Assembly: GCA_945872875.1 (NCBI GenBank)
Contig: CAMCBB010000001.1
Coordinates: 1 to 62,102, forward strand
From: Flavobacterium psychrophilum
GTDB lineage: Bacteria > Bacteroidota > Bacteroidia > Flavobacteriales > Flavobacteriaceae
Reading direction: 5' to 3'
DNA: 62,102 nt
The notes below the pieces were generated by a model. It was not told where the DNA came from. It worked only from the letters and a program-made list of their open reading frames with translations, and did not search any database. Numbering within the stretch: position 1 is the stretch's first letter; every line of letters starts with the position of its first letter. A program made the position numbers and the translations under genes. Of this stretch, positions 1 to 7,608 are shown piece after piece.

Positions 1-495
1 GTTTTTCCTAAAGAAAAACCAATGTCAGTACGAATCTCTGCTACTGATTGGGCTGAAAACGGAATTTCAGAAGAAGATATTATTACAATTGCAACTGAGT
101 TCAAAAATGCTGGAGCCGATATCATCAATGTTTCTACAGGAAATACCGTTACAGGTCAAAAACCACAAACCGGCAGAATGTGGCAAACACCATTTGCAGA
201 TAACGTTCGCAATACCGTTCATATCCCAACAATTACAGCAGGTTACATCCAAGACATAGATCAAATTAACACCATTATTCTTAACGGTAGAGCCGATATT
301 GTTGCGCTTGGAAGACCTTTATTATCAGACCCTAACTTTGTTCGCAATGCCCAAGCCTACGAACAATTTGAACCAATAGATATTCCAAATTCATATAAAG
401 CAGGAATGTCGCATTCATATCCATTAAAGGCTACAGAAAGAAAACAACTGGAAGGAATGAAAAAAGCATTAAAACCAAAAAGTAATAAAAAGTAA
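1..495 (+). CDS. Aryl-CoA 5-hydroxylase / OYE-type oxidoreductase, C-terminal part (partial)
   Basis: The reading frame is open from the first base of the window, so this is the 3' end of a longer gene; the first ATG at 22 is internal. The visible 164 residues are the C-terminal half of an Old Yellow Enzyme (NADH:flavin oxidoreductase) TIM barrel. They include RISATDW, then VSTGNT and the flavin-phosphate-binding stretch ALGRPLLSDPNFV. In salicylyl-CoA 5-hydroxylase and 2-aminobenzoyl-CoA monooxygenase/reductase this barrel is fused behind an FAD monooxygenase domain. The next genes (CoA ligase, thioesterase, gentisate-type dioxygenase) make that fusion the best guess, but the monooxygenase half lies outside the window. 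The gene ends 2 bp before the CoA ligase, so it is co-transcribed. A plain OYE such as 2,4-dienoyl-CoA reductase is the alternative. Confidence 0.75.
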   Translation, partial: VFPKEKPMSVRISATDWAENGISEEDIITIATEFKNAGADIINVSTGNTVTGQKPQTGRMWQTPFADNVRNTVHIPTITAGYIQDIDQINTIILNGRADIVALGRPLLSDPNFVRNAQAYEQFEPIDIPNSYKAGMSHSYPLKATERKQLEGMKKALKPKSNKK

Positions 496-497
496 TT

Positions 498-2087
498 ATG
501 ATGCCTTATTTTGACAATTTTGCTCATGACAATTTACCTAATCAGGAATTACAACCTGATTACCTGTTTACCGATTTGCCTCAATTTCAGCATCCAGAAA
601 TACTGAATTGTGTAGATAAATTACTTGACAATCATATTGAAGAAGGTAGCGGAAATAAAATTTGTATCAGAAACTTTGACACTATTTGGACCTATCAGGA
701 TTTGTATGAAAAAGCCAATCAAATTGCACATGTACTCGTTGAAGATTTAAATTTTAAATCAGGTAATCGTGTATTAATTCGTTCAGCAAATAACCCAATG
801 ATGGTCGCTTGTTGGTATGCAATATTGAAAGCAGGTGGCGTTGTTGTTGCAACCATGCCGCTACTTAGAGATAAAGAATTGACTACAATTATTGACTGTG
901 CTCAAATTTCTCATGCCTTTTGTGATAAGGATTTGGAAGAAGAAATGGTTTTGGTAAAATCAGATTATTTGAAACAAATTTGTATTTATGGAAATTCCCA
1001 ATTAGAGGAGTTAATGAAGGACAAGCCCAAAACTTTTTCAAATTTTCAAACTAAAAACGATAGCGTTGCCCTAATCGGATTTACCTCTGGCACAACCGGC
1101 TTACCAAAAATGACCTCGCATTTCCATAAAGATATTTTAAATATTTGTGAGTGCTTTCCAACCTATTCCTTACAACCTACTCCAAATGATATTTTCACCG
1201 GAAGTCCTCCAATTGGTTTTACCTTTGGCTTAGGAGGCCTAGTTTTGTTTCCGATGTATTTTGGTGCTTCTACTTTTTTAATTGAAAAACCAAGTCCAGA
1301 TGTTTTATTAAAAGCAATTCAAGAACATAAAATCACTATTTGCTTTACCGCCCCAACTGCTTGGCGAATCATCACAACCAAAGTAAAAGAATATGATATT
1401 TCTAGTTTGCGAAAATGTGTTTCGGCTGGAGAAACTCTGCCAATAAAAGTCTGGCAAGACTGGTACGATGCCACTGGATTGAAAATTATTGATGGTATCG
1501 GAGCCACAGAAATGCTGCATATTTTTATTTCTTCCAATGAAGAGAACATGAAACCTGGCGCTACCGGATTGCCAATTACAGGTTATGAAGCTAAAATAAT
1601 TGACTTAAACGGAAACGAAGTTCCTGCTAACGAGCACGGTAGATTAGCCGTAAGAGGAATAACTGGCTGCAAATACCTGAATCGCGAAGAAAAACAAAAA
1701 GAATATGTTGAAAAGGGCTGGAATATTACTGGAGATATATTCCGAAAAGATGAAGAAGGTTACCTTTGGTTTGTGGCTCGTGGGGATGATATGATTATTT
1801 CTTCTGGCTACAATATTGCAGCAATTGAAGTAGAAAGCGTACTTTTGACTCACGAGGATATTCTAGAATGCGCTGTTGTGGGTTTACCCGATGAAGAACG
1901 CGGAATGTTAGTTTGCGCACATATTGTTTTAAAAGATAATGAAAAGGCTTCTGATGCAATGAAAAACAGAATCCAACATTGGTTTAAAGAAGTGGCAGCA
2001 CCCTACAAATATCCTAGGGTAATTAATTTTACAGAGGCTTTGCCAAAAACTGAAACCGGAAAAATACAACGATTTAAATTAAAGTAA
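498..2087 (+). CDS. Benzoate/2-aminobenzoate-CoA ligase family protein
   Basis: This is a 529-residue ANL-superfamily adenylate-forming enzyme. It activates an aryl carboxylate as the AMP ester and then forms the CoA thioester. The phosphate-binding loop TSGTTGLPK lies near residues 195-205. The aromatic/adenine motif DGIGATEM follows. The C-terminal hinge and catalytic lysine are in PKTETGKIQRFK, with Lys522. Length and the block ATGLPITGYEAKIIDLNG fit the benzoate / 2-aminobenzoate-CoA ligase group rather than fatty-acyl ligases. It starts 2 bp after the oxidoreductase (ATG at 498 or 501) and ends 1 bp before the thioesterase, so it sits inside a tight operon. The likely substrate is salicylate or anthranilate, inferred only from context. 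Confidence 0.85.
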   Translation: MMPYFDNFAHDNLPNQELQPDYLFTDLPQFQHPEILNCVDKLLDNHIEEGSGNKICIRNFDTIWTYQDLYEKANQIAHVLVEDLNFKSGNRVLIRSANNPMMVACWYAILKAGGVVVATMPLLRDKELTTIIDCAQISHAFCDKDLEEEMVLVKSDYLKQICIYGNSQLEELMKDKPKTFSNFQTKNDSVALIGFTSGTTGLPKMTSHFHKDILNICECFPTYSLQPTPNDIFTGSPPIGFTFGLGGLVLFPMYFGASTFLIEKPSPDVLLKAIQEHKITICFTAPTAWRIITTKVKEYDISSLRKCVSAGETLPIKVWQDWYDATGLKIIDGIGATEMLHIFISSNEENMKPGATGLPITGYEAKIIDLNGNEVPANEHGRLAVRGITGCKYLNREEKQKEYVEKGWNITGDIFRKDEEGYLWFVARGDDMIISSGYNIAAIEVESVLLTHEDILECAVVGLPDEERGMLVCAHIVLKDNEKASDAMKNRIQHWFKEVAAPYKYPRVINFTEALPKTETGKIQRFKLK

Positions 2088-2088
2088 G

Positions 2089-2511
2089 ATGAACCAACCT
2101 TTTGTAAAACAAGAAAAAATTCGTTTTCAGCATGTTGATTATGCTGGAATAGTTTTCTATCCTAGATTTCTAGAAATGCTAAACTGCTTAGTCGAAGATT
2201 GGTTTGAAGAAGCACTTGGAAGACCATTTTCTCAAATGCACGAAACTAATGGAATTCCAACCGTTGATTTGAAAGTGCAATTCAAAAAAGCGGCCCGCTT
2301 AGGAGAAATCTTAACCAAAAAATTATGGGTAAAAAATTTAGGTGGCGCTTCCATTCTTTGTGGTTTTTCATTTGAAGATGCAAAAGGAGCAGTTTTTTTA
2401 GAAGGCGAAGTGACTCTAGTGAATGTGACCATCAACGACGATAGAAAAGACATTAAAGCAACACCTTTCAATGAAGAAATGAAAAATAAAATTAGTAATT
2501 ATAAATTATGA
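2089..2511 (+). CDS. 4-hydroxybenzoyl-CoA thioesterase-family acyl-CoA thioesterase
   Basis: This is a single-hotdog-domain thioesterase of 140 residues. The N-terminal motif HVDYAGIVFYPRF carries an aspartate at residue 17, the position of the catalytic Asp of Pseudomonas 4-hydroxybenzoyl-CoA thioesterase. In this operon its expected role is to release the free hydroxylated aromatic acid from its CoA ester, so that the ring-cleaving cupin (which binds a free carboxylate) can act. It is one base after the CoA ligase. A 64-bp gap containing an inverted repeat separates it from the nitrilase-family gene. Family assignment is firm; the substrate is inferred. Confidence 0.85.
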   Translation: MNQPFVKQEKIRFQHVDYAGIVFYPRFLEMLNCLVEDWFEEALGRPFSQMHETNGIPTVDLKVQFKKAARLGEILTKKLWVKNLGGASILCGFSFEDAKGAVFLEGEVTLVNVTINDDRKDIKATPFNEEMKNKISNYKL

Positions 2512-2566
2512 ATTACGAATTAATCTTCGTTTTCAATTCCTAATTCGTATTTCCTAATTCGTAATT
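2511..2566. repeat. Intergenic inverted repeat (hairpin) within the catabolic operon
   Basis: AATTACGAATTA at 2511-2522 is perfectly complementary to TAATTCGTAATT at 2555-2566, with a further partial copy (TAATTCGTAT) at 2541-2550 between them. Transcribed, this gives a 12-bp stem between the thioesterase and nitrilase-type genes. It has no T-run, so it looks like a repeat or mRNA processing/stability element rather than a terminator. Confidence 0.6.
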
Positions 2567-2575
2567 AAATAAACT

Positions 2576-3556
2576 ATGGATTTTAAAAAATTTAAAGCCG
2601 CTACTGTTCAAACAGCACCCGTTTTTTTAAATGTAGAAAAAACAATTGACAAAGCAATTACTTTTATTAAGGAAGCAAGTGCAAATGGTGCACATTTAAT
2701 TGCATTTCCCGAGGTATTTGTAGCGGGTTATCCCTACTGGAATTGGATCATGACTCCGATTCAAGGCAGCAAATGGTATGAAGAATTGTATAAAAATTCG
2801 GTTGCCGTTACTGATGAAGCGATGAAACCGTTATTTAAAGCGGCAAAAGAAAACAACATACATATTGTTATCGGTATTAATGAACGAGGAGACAGTTATG
2901 GCGAAATATACAATACCAATTTAATTATTGATAACAATGGAAATCTAATTGGTAAACACCGAAAATTGGTGCCAACATGGGCAGAGAAACTAACTTGGAC
3001 TTCAGGTGATGGATCTTCATTAAAAGTATACAATACCGAAATTGGACCAATTGGAACCTTAGCTTGTGGCGAAAACACCAATACTTTAGCCCGTTTTACT
3101 TTGTTATCGCAAGGCGAATTAATTCATATTGCCAATTACATTTCGTTACCTGTTGCCCCACCCGATTATGACATGGCTGAAGCCATTAAAATTCGAGCAG
3201 CAGCACATTCATTTGAAGGAAAATTATTTACAATCGTTTCTTGTTCTACAATATCGCAAGAAATAAAAGATGCTTTAAGAGCAGATGTTCCAAATGTAGA
3301 TGAATTACTGACTAGAAAAAGTTCTGCTTTCTCTGGATTTATTGGTCCAAATGGCGCAGTAATTGGAACTCCATTAATAGATGAAGAAGGAATAATTTAT
3401 GCCGATATTGATTTGGAAAAATGCATTCAACCGAAGCAAATGCACGATATTTTAGGACATTACAACCGATTTGATATTTTTGATTTAAGAGTAAACACTG
3501 CTCCAACTAGAAAGATCACATTTATAGATAATCACGAAGAATTTAATAAGAATTAG
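2576..3556 (+). CDS. Nitrilase-superfamily carbon-nitrogen hydrolase
   Basis: This is a 326-residue C-N hydrolase with a complete Glu-Lys-Cys triad: Glu46 in AFPEVFVAGYP, Lys130 in GKHRKLVPTWAEK, and Cys164 in LACGENTNTLARF. Length and motifs place it near the nitrilase branch, which hydrolyses nitriles (or amides) to acid plus ammonia. The residue after the nucleophile is Gly (CGEN) instead of the Trp of classical nitrilases (CWEN). It lies between a thioesterase and a gentisate-type dioxygenase (1 bp to the latter), so it should act on an intermediate or entry compound of that pathway. Candidates are a substituted benzonitrile, or the amide formed if an amino-substituted ring is cleaved (see findings). 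The substrate is not determinable from sequence. Confidence 0.85.
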   Translation: MDFKKFKAATVQTAPVFLNVEKTIDKAITFIKEASANGAHLIAFPEVFVAGYPYWNWIMTPIQGSKWYEELYKNSVAVTDEAMKPLFKAAKENNIHIVIGINERGDSYGEIYNTNLIIDNNGNLIGKHRKLVPTWAEKLTWTSGDGSSLKVYNTEIGPIGTLACGENTNTLARFTLLSQGELIHIANYISLPVAPPDYDMAEAIKIRAAAHSFEGKLFTIVSCSTISQEIKDALRADVPNVDELLTRKSSAFSGFIGPNGAVIGTPLIDEEGIIYADIDLEKCIQPKQMHDILGHYNRFDIFDLRVNTAPTRKITFIDNHEEFNKN

Positions 3557-3557
3557 C

Positions 3558-4670
3558 ATGGACGCAAAACATTCAGACGACCAAATAGGAAGAGCTCGAG
3601 TTCAGCACTCTCCTGAATTAGAAGCCTATTACAAAGAATTAGAAACTCTTGGTGCAGGTGCTTTATGGACCGTTGCCAACGAAATTGAACCATGGGAACC
3701 TCGATCGACATCCGTTCCAATGTTATGGAAATATGATGATTTAAGAGCTTTAGTTTTAAAATCTTCTGAATTGGTAACACCAGAACAAGCAGGTCGTCGG
3801 GTGGTTTATTTGGTAAATGACAAACGTAAAGAGGTGTCTGCGGCTGTGGGTTGGTTATATACCGGAATTCAAGTTACTCGACCAGGAGAAAGCACTTCGG
3901 CACACCGTCATCGTGCTTCTGCTTTGCGTTTCATCATGGAAGGCAGCAAAGGATATACCGTAGTTGATGGAAATAAAATTATGCTTGAAGTGAATGATTT
4001 TGTGATAACACCAAATTCAACTTGGCATGAACACGGAGTTGAAGCAGATGGCCAAACTTGCATTTGGCAAGATGGCTTGGATATTCCTTTGGTTAATGCT
4101 TTAGAAGCTAATGATTATGCGGTTTATGATGGCAAACAACCATTAACAGCACCAATTAATCACTCTCCTATGACTTATGGTGGAGCAGGATTAATTCCGG
4201 CCGATAAAACTTGGGACAAACCCTATTCCCCTTTATTTAAATACTCTTGGACTACCGTTTATCCAACCTTGTTGGAAGTTGCCAAAGTCAATGAAGTCAA
4301 TCCGTTTGACGGAATATTAATGCAGTATTCCAATCCATTAACAGGTGGACATGTGATGCAAACCATGGGCGCAGCCATGCAATTGTTACCGGCAGGATTT
4401 AAAGGTAAGGCACACAAACACACTGCTTCTTTTGTATACCAATGTGCTAAAGGAAAAGGCTACTCTATCATAAATGGAAAACGATTTGATTGGGCAGAGC
4501 GCGATATTTTCTGCGTTCCCTCTTGGGCATGGCACGAGCACCATAACTTATCTGAAACCGAAGATGCTTGCTTATTTCAATTCAACGATTTACCTGTAAT
4601 TGAAGGACTGGGTTTATTTCAAGGTAGAGACTATTTAGAAAATGATGGAAACCAATTGATTAACGAATAA
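3558..4670 (+). CDS. Gentisate 1,2-dioxygenase-type bicupin ring-cleavage dioxygenase
   Basis: This is a 370-residue two-cupin protein matching the gentisate/1-hydroxy-2-naphthoate/salicylate dioxygenase family. These Fe(II) enzymes insert O2 between the carboxyl-bearing C1 and the substituted C2. The family opening is present (LWTVANEIEPWEPRS). The first cupin has the metal triad His116, His118 (SAHRHRASALRF) and His157 (STWHEHG). The second cupin retains a similar set (KAHKHTASFVYQ and SWAWHEHH). For gentisate the product would be maleylpyruvate. The gene is one base after the nitrilase-type gene and is followed by an FAH-family hydrolase, as expected for this route. Whether the ring carries 2-OH (gentisate) or 2-NH2 (5-hydroxyanthranilate) cannot be read directly. 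Confidence 0.88.
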   Translation: MDAKHSDDQIGRARVQHSPELEAYYKELETLGAGALWTVANEIEPWEPRSTSVPMLWKYDDLRALVLKSSELVTPEQAGRRVVYLVNDKRKEVSAAVGWLYTGIQVTRPGESTSAHRHRASALRFIMEGSKGYTVVDGNKIMLEVNDFVITPNSTWHEHGVEADGQTCIWQDGLDIPLVNALEANDYAVYDGKQPLTAPINHSPMTYGGAGLIPADKTWDKPYSPLFKYSWTTVYPTLLEVAKVNEVNPFDGILMQYSNPLTGGHVMQTMGAAMQLLPAGFKGKAHKHTASFVYQCAKGKGYSIINGKRFDWAERDIFCVPSWAWHEHHNLSETEDACLFQFNDLPVIEGLGLFQGRDYLENDGNQLINE

Positions 4671-4701
4671 CGATTAACGAATTTAGATTTTTGAATTAAA
4701 A

Positions 4702-5610
4702 ATGAAACTACTTACATACAAAACTGCTGACACCGAACCTCGTTTAGGATTTATACATAACAATCAAGTTATTGATATGGAAGATTTTGGTGATATTTCC
4801 AATTTTCCGCTTCCAAATGACATGCTTGATTTAATTGATCTTGGATTCGAAATCATTGAAGAAATTACCGAAATGATTTCGGAAACACCCGAAAACTTCT
4901 TCGAAGAAATTTCATATGAAATGGATGAAGTTACTATCCTCGCTCCGATTGAAAAACCGAGAAAAAACATCATCGGAATTGGATTGAACTACACCGAACA
5001 TGTTGCCGAAAGCGCACGAACATTGGATACAACAGGTAAATTACCTCAAAAACCGATTATCTTTTCGAAACCGCCAACAACAGTTACTGCCACAAATACC
5101 AACATTATTAAAAACACCAAACTAACTTCACAATTGGACTGGGAAGTAGAATTGGCAGTAGTTATTGGTAAAAAAGGAAAATATGTATCGAATGCTGATG
5201 CAATGAATTATGTTTTTGGTTATACGGTTATTAACGACATTTCTGCAAGAGATTGCCGTCGTGAAGGCCAATGGATTGTTTCTAAAGGGCAAGATACTTT
5301 TGCACCCATGGGACCTTATTTAGTAACCAAAGACGAAATTGAAAATCCGCATAACTTGAATTTATCTTTAAGAGTTAACGGAATTGAAAAACAAAATTCG
5401 AATACCCAATTCTTATTGTTCAACATTAATGATTTAATTGAGGATTTGAGTATTGTATTTACTCTTGAACCAGGTGATATTATTGCAACCGGAACACCAT
5501 CAGGTGTTGGCGCAGGTAGAAACCCTCAAGAATGGATGTACGATGGTGATGTGGTGGAAGCCACTGTTGAAGGAATTGGAACAATTGTAAATACGATTAA
5601 GGAAATATAA
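4702..5610 (+). CDS. Fumarylacetoacetate hydrolase-family protein (maleyl-/fumarylpyruvate hydrolase)
   Basis: This 302-residue protein has an N-terminal accessory region and a C-terminal FAH fold from about residue 85. The start of the fold is seen in IIGIGLNYTEHVAES. Metal-binding acidic residues are Glu148 and Glu150 (LDWEVELAVVIG) and Asp179 (YTVINDISARD). The glycine-rich GDIIATGTPSGVGAG loop is near the end. Family members hydrolyse C-C bonds of acylpyruvates. After a gentisate-type dioxygenase the expected reaction is acylpyruvate to pyruvate plus maleate or fumarate. No glutathione- or mycothiol-dependent maleylpyruvate isomerase is seen nearby, and a maleate isomerase follows. Direct hydrolysis to pyruvate and maleate is therefore more likely than the fumarylpyruvate route. 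Confidence 0.85.
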   Translation: MKLLTYKTADTEPRLGFIHNNQVIDMEDFGDISNFPLPNDMLDLIDLGFEIIEEITEMISETPENFFEEISYEMDEVTILAPIEKPRKNIIGIGLNYTEHVAESARTLDTTGKLPQKPIIFSKPPTTVTATNTNIIKNTKLTSQLDWEVELAVVIGKKGKYVSNADAMNYVFGYTVINDISARDCRREGQWIVSKGQDTFAPMGPYLVTKDEIENPHNLNLSLRVNGIEKQNSNTQFLLFNINDLIEDLSIVFTLEPGDIIATGTPSGVGAGRNPQEWMYDGDVVEATVEGIGTIVNTIKEI

Positions 5611-5631
5611 GCCCCCTAGCCCCCAAACGGG
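5611..5631. repeat. GC-rich intergenic repeat fragment
   Basis: A C-rich run, GCCCCCTAGCCCCCAAACGG, stands out in the AT-rich gap between the FAH and maleate isomerase-type genes. It resembles the short interspersed GC-rich repeats often found between Flavobacterium genes. Only one copy is present in this window, so repeat status is inferred. Confidence 0.35.
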
Positions 5632-5675
5632 AATTACTAAGGAAATTTTAAACTTTAAACCTTAAACTTTTAAAC

Positions 5676-6422
5676 ATGAAATTTAGAATAGGACAAATAG
5701 TTCCGTCTTCCAATGTGACGATGGAAACCGAAATACCAGCGATATTTAGAGCAAGAGAAACCATTTTGCCAGAACGTTTTACTTTTCATAGCAGTAGAAT
5801 GCGCATGAAGAAAGTAACCAAAGAAGAATTGGAAGCCATGGATGCCATGAGTTTGAAATGTGCTCAAGAACTTTCTGATGCACATGTGGATGTTATGGGA
5901 TATGCTTGTTTAGTTGCTATTATGAGCATGGGACGCGGTTATCATTGCGTATCGGAAGTAAATTTACATCAAGAAACAATTGCAAACGACTTCCCTACTC
6001 CTATTGTAACTTCAGCTGGTGCATTAATCAATGGATTAAAAGTTTTAGGTGCCAAACAAATTTCTATAATTACGCCTTATATGCGACCTTTAACCGATAT
6101 GGTTGTAGATTATATTGAAAATCAAGGGATTAAAGTAAAACAAAGTATCGCTTTAGAAATTCCAGATAACTTAGAAGTTGCAGCTCAAAACCCAATGAAT
6201 TTGTTGAAAATATACAAACAATTGGATTTAACTGATGTGGATGTTTTAGTGGCTTCGGCTTGTGTTCAAATGCCTTCCTTAGAAGCAATTGATTTAATAC
6301 AAGCAGAATGTGGAATACCAGTAACTTCGGCTGCAGTTTGTACTACTTATGAAATGATGAAAAAGATAGGTATCGTTGCTAAATCGAGTATTGGAGGAGA
6401 ATTATTAAACGGAAAGTATTGA
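5676..6422 (+). CDS. Maleate cis-trans isomerase-like Asp/Glu racemase superfamily protein
   Basis: This 248-residue protein belongs to the Asp/Glu racemase superfamily, in the maleate isomerase / arylmalonate decarboxylase branch. Two cysteines sit at the catalytic positions: Cys78 in GYACLVAIM and Cys196 in ASACVQMPSL. These correspond closely to the Cys76/Cys194 pair of Nocardia maleate isomerase, and the VQMPS block is characteristic of that group. Maleate isomerase converts maleate to fumarate, which feeds the TCA cycle. Its position directly after an FAH-type hydrolase suggests that ring cleavage ends in maleate plus pyruvate. It is the last gene of the plus-strand operon, converging on the regulator with only 3 bp between the stop codons. 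Confidence 0.8.
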   Translation: MKFRIGQIVPSSNVTMETEIPAIFRARETILPERFTFHSSRMRMKKVTKEELEAMDAMSLKCAQELSDAHVDVMGYACLVAIMSMGRGYHCVSEVNLHQETIANDFPTPIVTSAGALINGLKVLGAKQISIITPYMRPLTDMVVDYIENQGIKVKQSIALEIPDNLEVAAQNPMNLLKIYKQLDLTDVDVLVASACVQMPSLEAIDLIQAECGIPVTSAAVCTTYEMMKKIGIVAKSSIGGELLNGKY

Positions 6423-6425
6423 ACT

Positions 6426-7190
6426 TCAAAGTTGCTCAATTGAGCTTTTAGTTTTTTTTGTTTTTCTACAATTCTCGGGAGAAGTGTGGCATATTTTCTT
6501 AAATACATGCGCAAAGTTGGAATAATTTACAAACCCTAAATCAAAAGCAATTTCATTTATTGGTTGATCGGTTTGTTCGATTAATGCTTTAGCTATTTCC
6601 ATTTTATGAAATAAAATATATTGATATGGTGTATTTCCAATGATACTATGGAAAATTCGAATAAAATGGTGCTTTTTCCATTTAGTTAATTTTGTTAATT
6701 CATCAATGTCAATTTTTTCATAAATATTGTCATTGATGTAATTAATTACATGTCGAATTCGGTAAGGTACATCCTCAATAACTTTCTTATCGGTTTTTAA
6801 TAAATCTAGTTGTTTGTGCGAGTAATTGTATAGAATTATTTTTACTAAAGCATTCAATTCAGACCTTCGAATAGGCTTAACCAAAAAACCATAGGGTCGA
6901 GTAACTTTTATTTGTTCTAAAGTAATATTATCCGCAACAGAAGAAATATACATAAAGGGAATTAAATCGGCATTTAAAAGATATTTCCCGATTTCGGTAG
7001 AACTAATTTTTCCTTTAATATCGTTATCAATTAAAACCAATTGGGGATTTATAGTCTCAATTTGCTGCAAAATTGAATCTGCAATTACTAAATTTATGAT
7101 AACTTCATAACCTTCGTTTTCTAAAATAGATTGAATATTTTGACATAACAATAATTCTGAGCCAATAATAAGTACTTTACTTCTATTCAT
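6426..7190 (-). CDS. Response regulator-like transcription factor with AraC-type HTH
   Basis: This 254-residue protein has an N-terminal receiver-like domain (about 1-120) and a C-terminal AraC/XylS DNA-binding domain (about 145-245, with the second HTH around INEIAFDLGFVNYSNFAHVF). The phosphoacceptor position is Asp55 (VLIDNDIKG) and the switch lysine is present (LVKPIRR). The acidic pair that binds Mg2+ in classical receivers is replaced by Gly10-Ser11, with only Glu12 next to it. No histidine kinase is adjacent. It converges on the aromatic operon and diverges from the MarR/beta-oxidation operon, so it may regulate either; the aromatic operon seems more likely. An atypical, phosphorylation-independent mode is possible. 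Confidence 0.8.
   Translation of the reverse strand: MNRSKVLIIGSELLLCQNIQSILENEGYEVIINLVIADSILQQIETINPQLVLIDNDIKGKISSTEIGKYLLNADLIPFMYISSVADNITLEQIKVTRPYGFLVKPIRRSELNALVKIILYNYSHKQLDLLKTDKKVIEDVPYRIRHVINYINDNIYEKIDIDELTKLTKWKKHHFIRIFHSIIGNTPYQYILFHKMEIAKALIEQTDQPINEIAFDLGFVNYSNFAHVFKKICHTSPENCRKTKKTKSSIEQL
6434..6459 (+). terminator. Possible intrinsic terminator of the catabolic operon, inside the converging gene
   Basis: The palindrome GCTCAATTGAGC (6434-6445) is followed on the plus strand by TTTTAGTTTTTTTT. It lies within the last codons of the converging regulator gene. The stem is short (4-6 bp), so this is a weak candidate. Confidence 0.4.
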
Positions 7191-7572
7191 AACTAAATAA
7201 TTTTGTTATTTAAATTCAAATTCTAAACTTTAGATTTAGTTATAATATACGAATAGATTTACTTCATTTCAATCAATACCTATTTTATTTTCAAAATCAA
7301 ATTGAAAAAAATATAATATGCTTCAAGTTTTTTATTAGATAAAAAAAACATAATCTTAATATTTTAATAATTTAATACCAAATTAAAATAAATGTAAAAT
7401 AATTCTCATCTATTTAACAAATGTTTAATGTAAATTATATTTATCGAACTTGTATATTATTTCTTACAAAATAATTGCGTTTAATCAGCATTAAATGTAT
7501 TAATATATACTTAAAAAACGGATAATTGATTTTTTAACCAAAATTTAATATTCTGAAATGTTAAATATTAAA

Positions 7573-7594
7573 TTTATTATGCGCGCATAATAAA
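7573..7594. promoter_or_regulatory. Probable MarR operator (perfect 22-bp palindrome)
   Basis: TTATTATGCGCGCATAATAA, extended by one matching base on each side, is a perfect palindrome with a GCGCGC core in an otherwise very AT-rich region. It ends 6 bp before the -7 box of the MarR gene and covers the -33 region. This is the expected layout for autorepression by the MarR protein encoded immediately downstream. Confidence 0.7.
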
Positions 7595-7600
7595 ATATTG

Positions 7601-7608
7601 TATATTTG
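7601..7608 (+). promoter_or_regulatory. Bacteroidota -7 promoter box for the MarR/beta-oxidation operon
   Basis: TATATTTG matches the TAnnTTTG consensus and lies 20 bp upstream of the MarR start codon. Confidence 0.65.
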
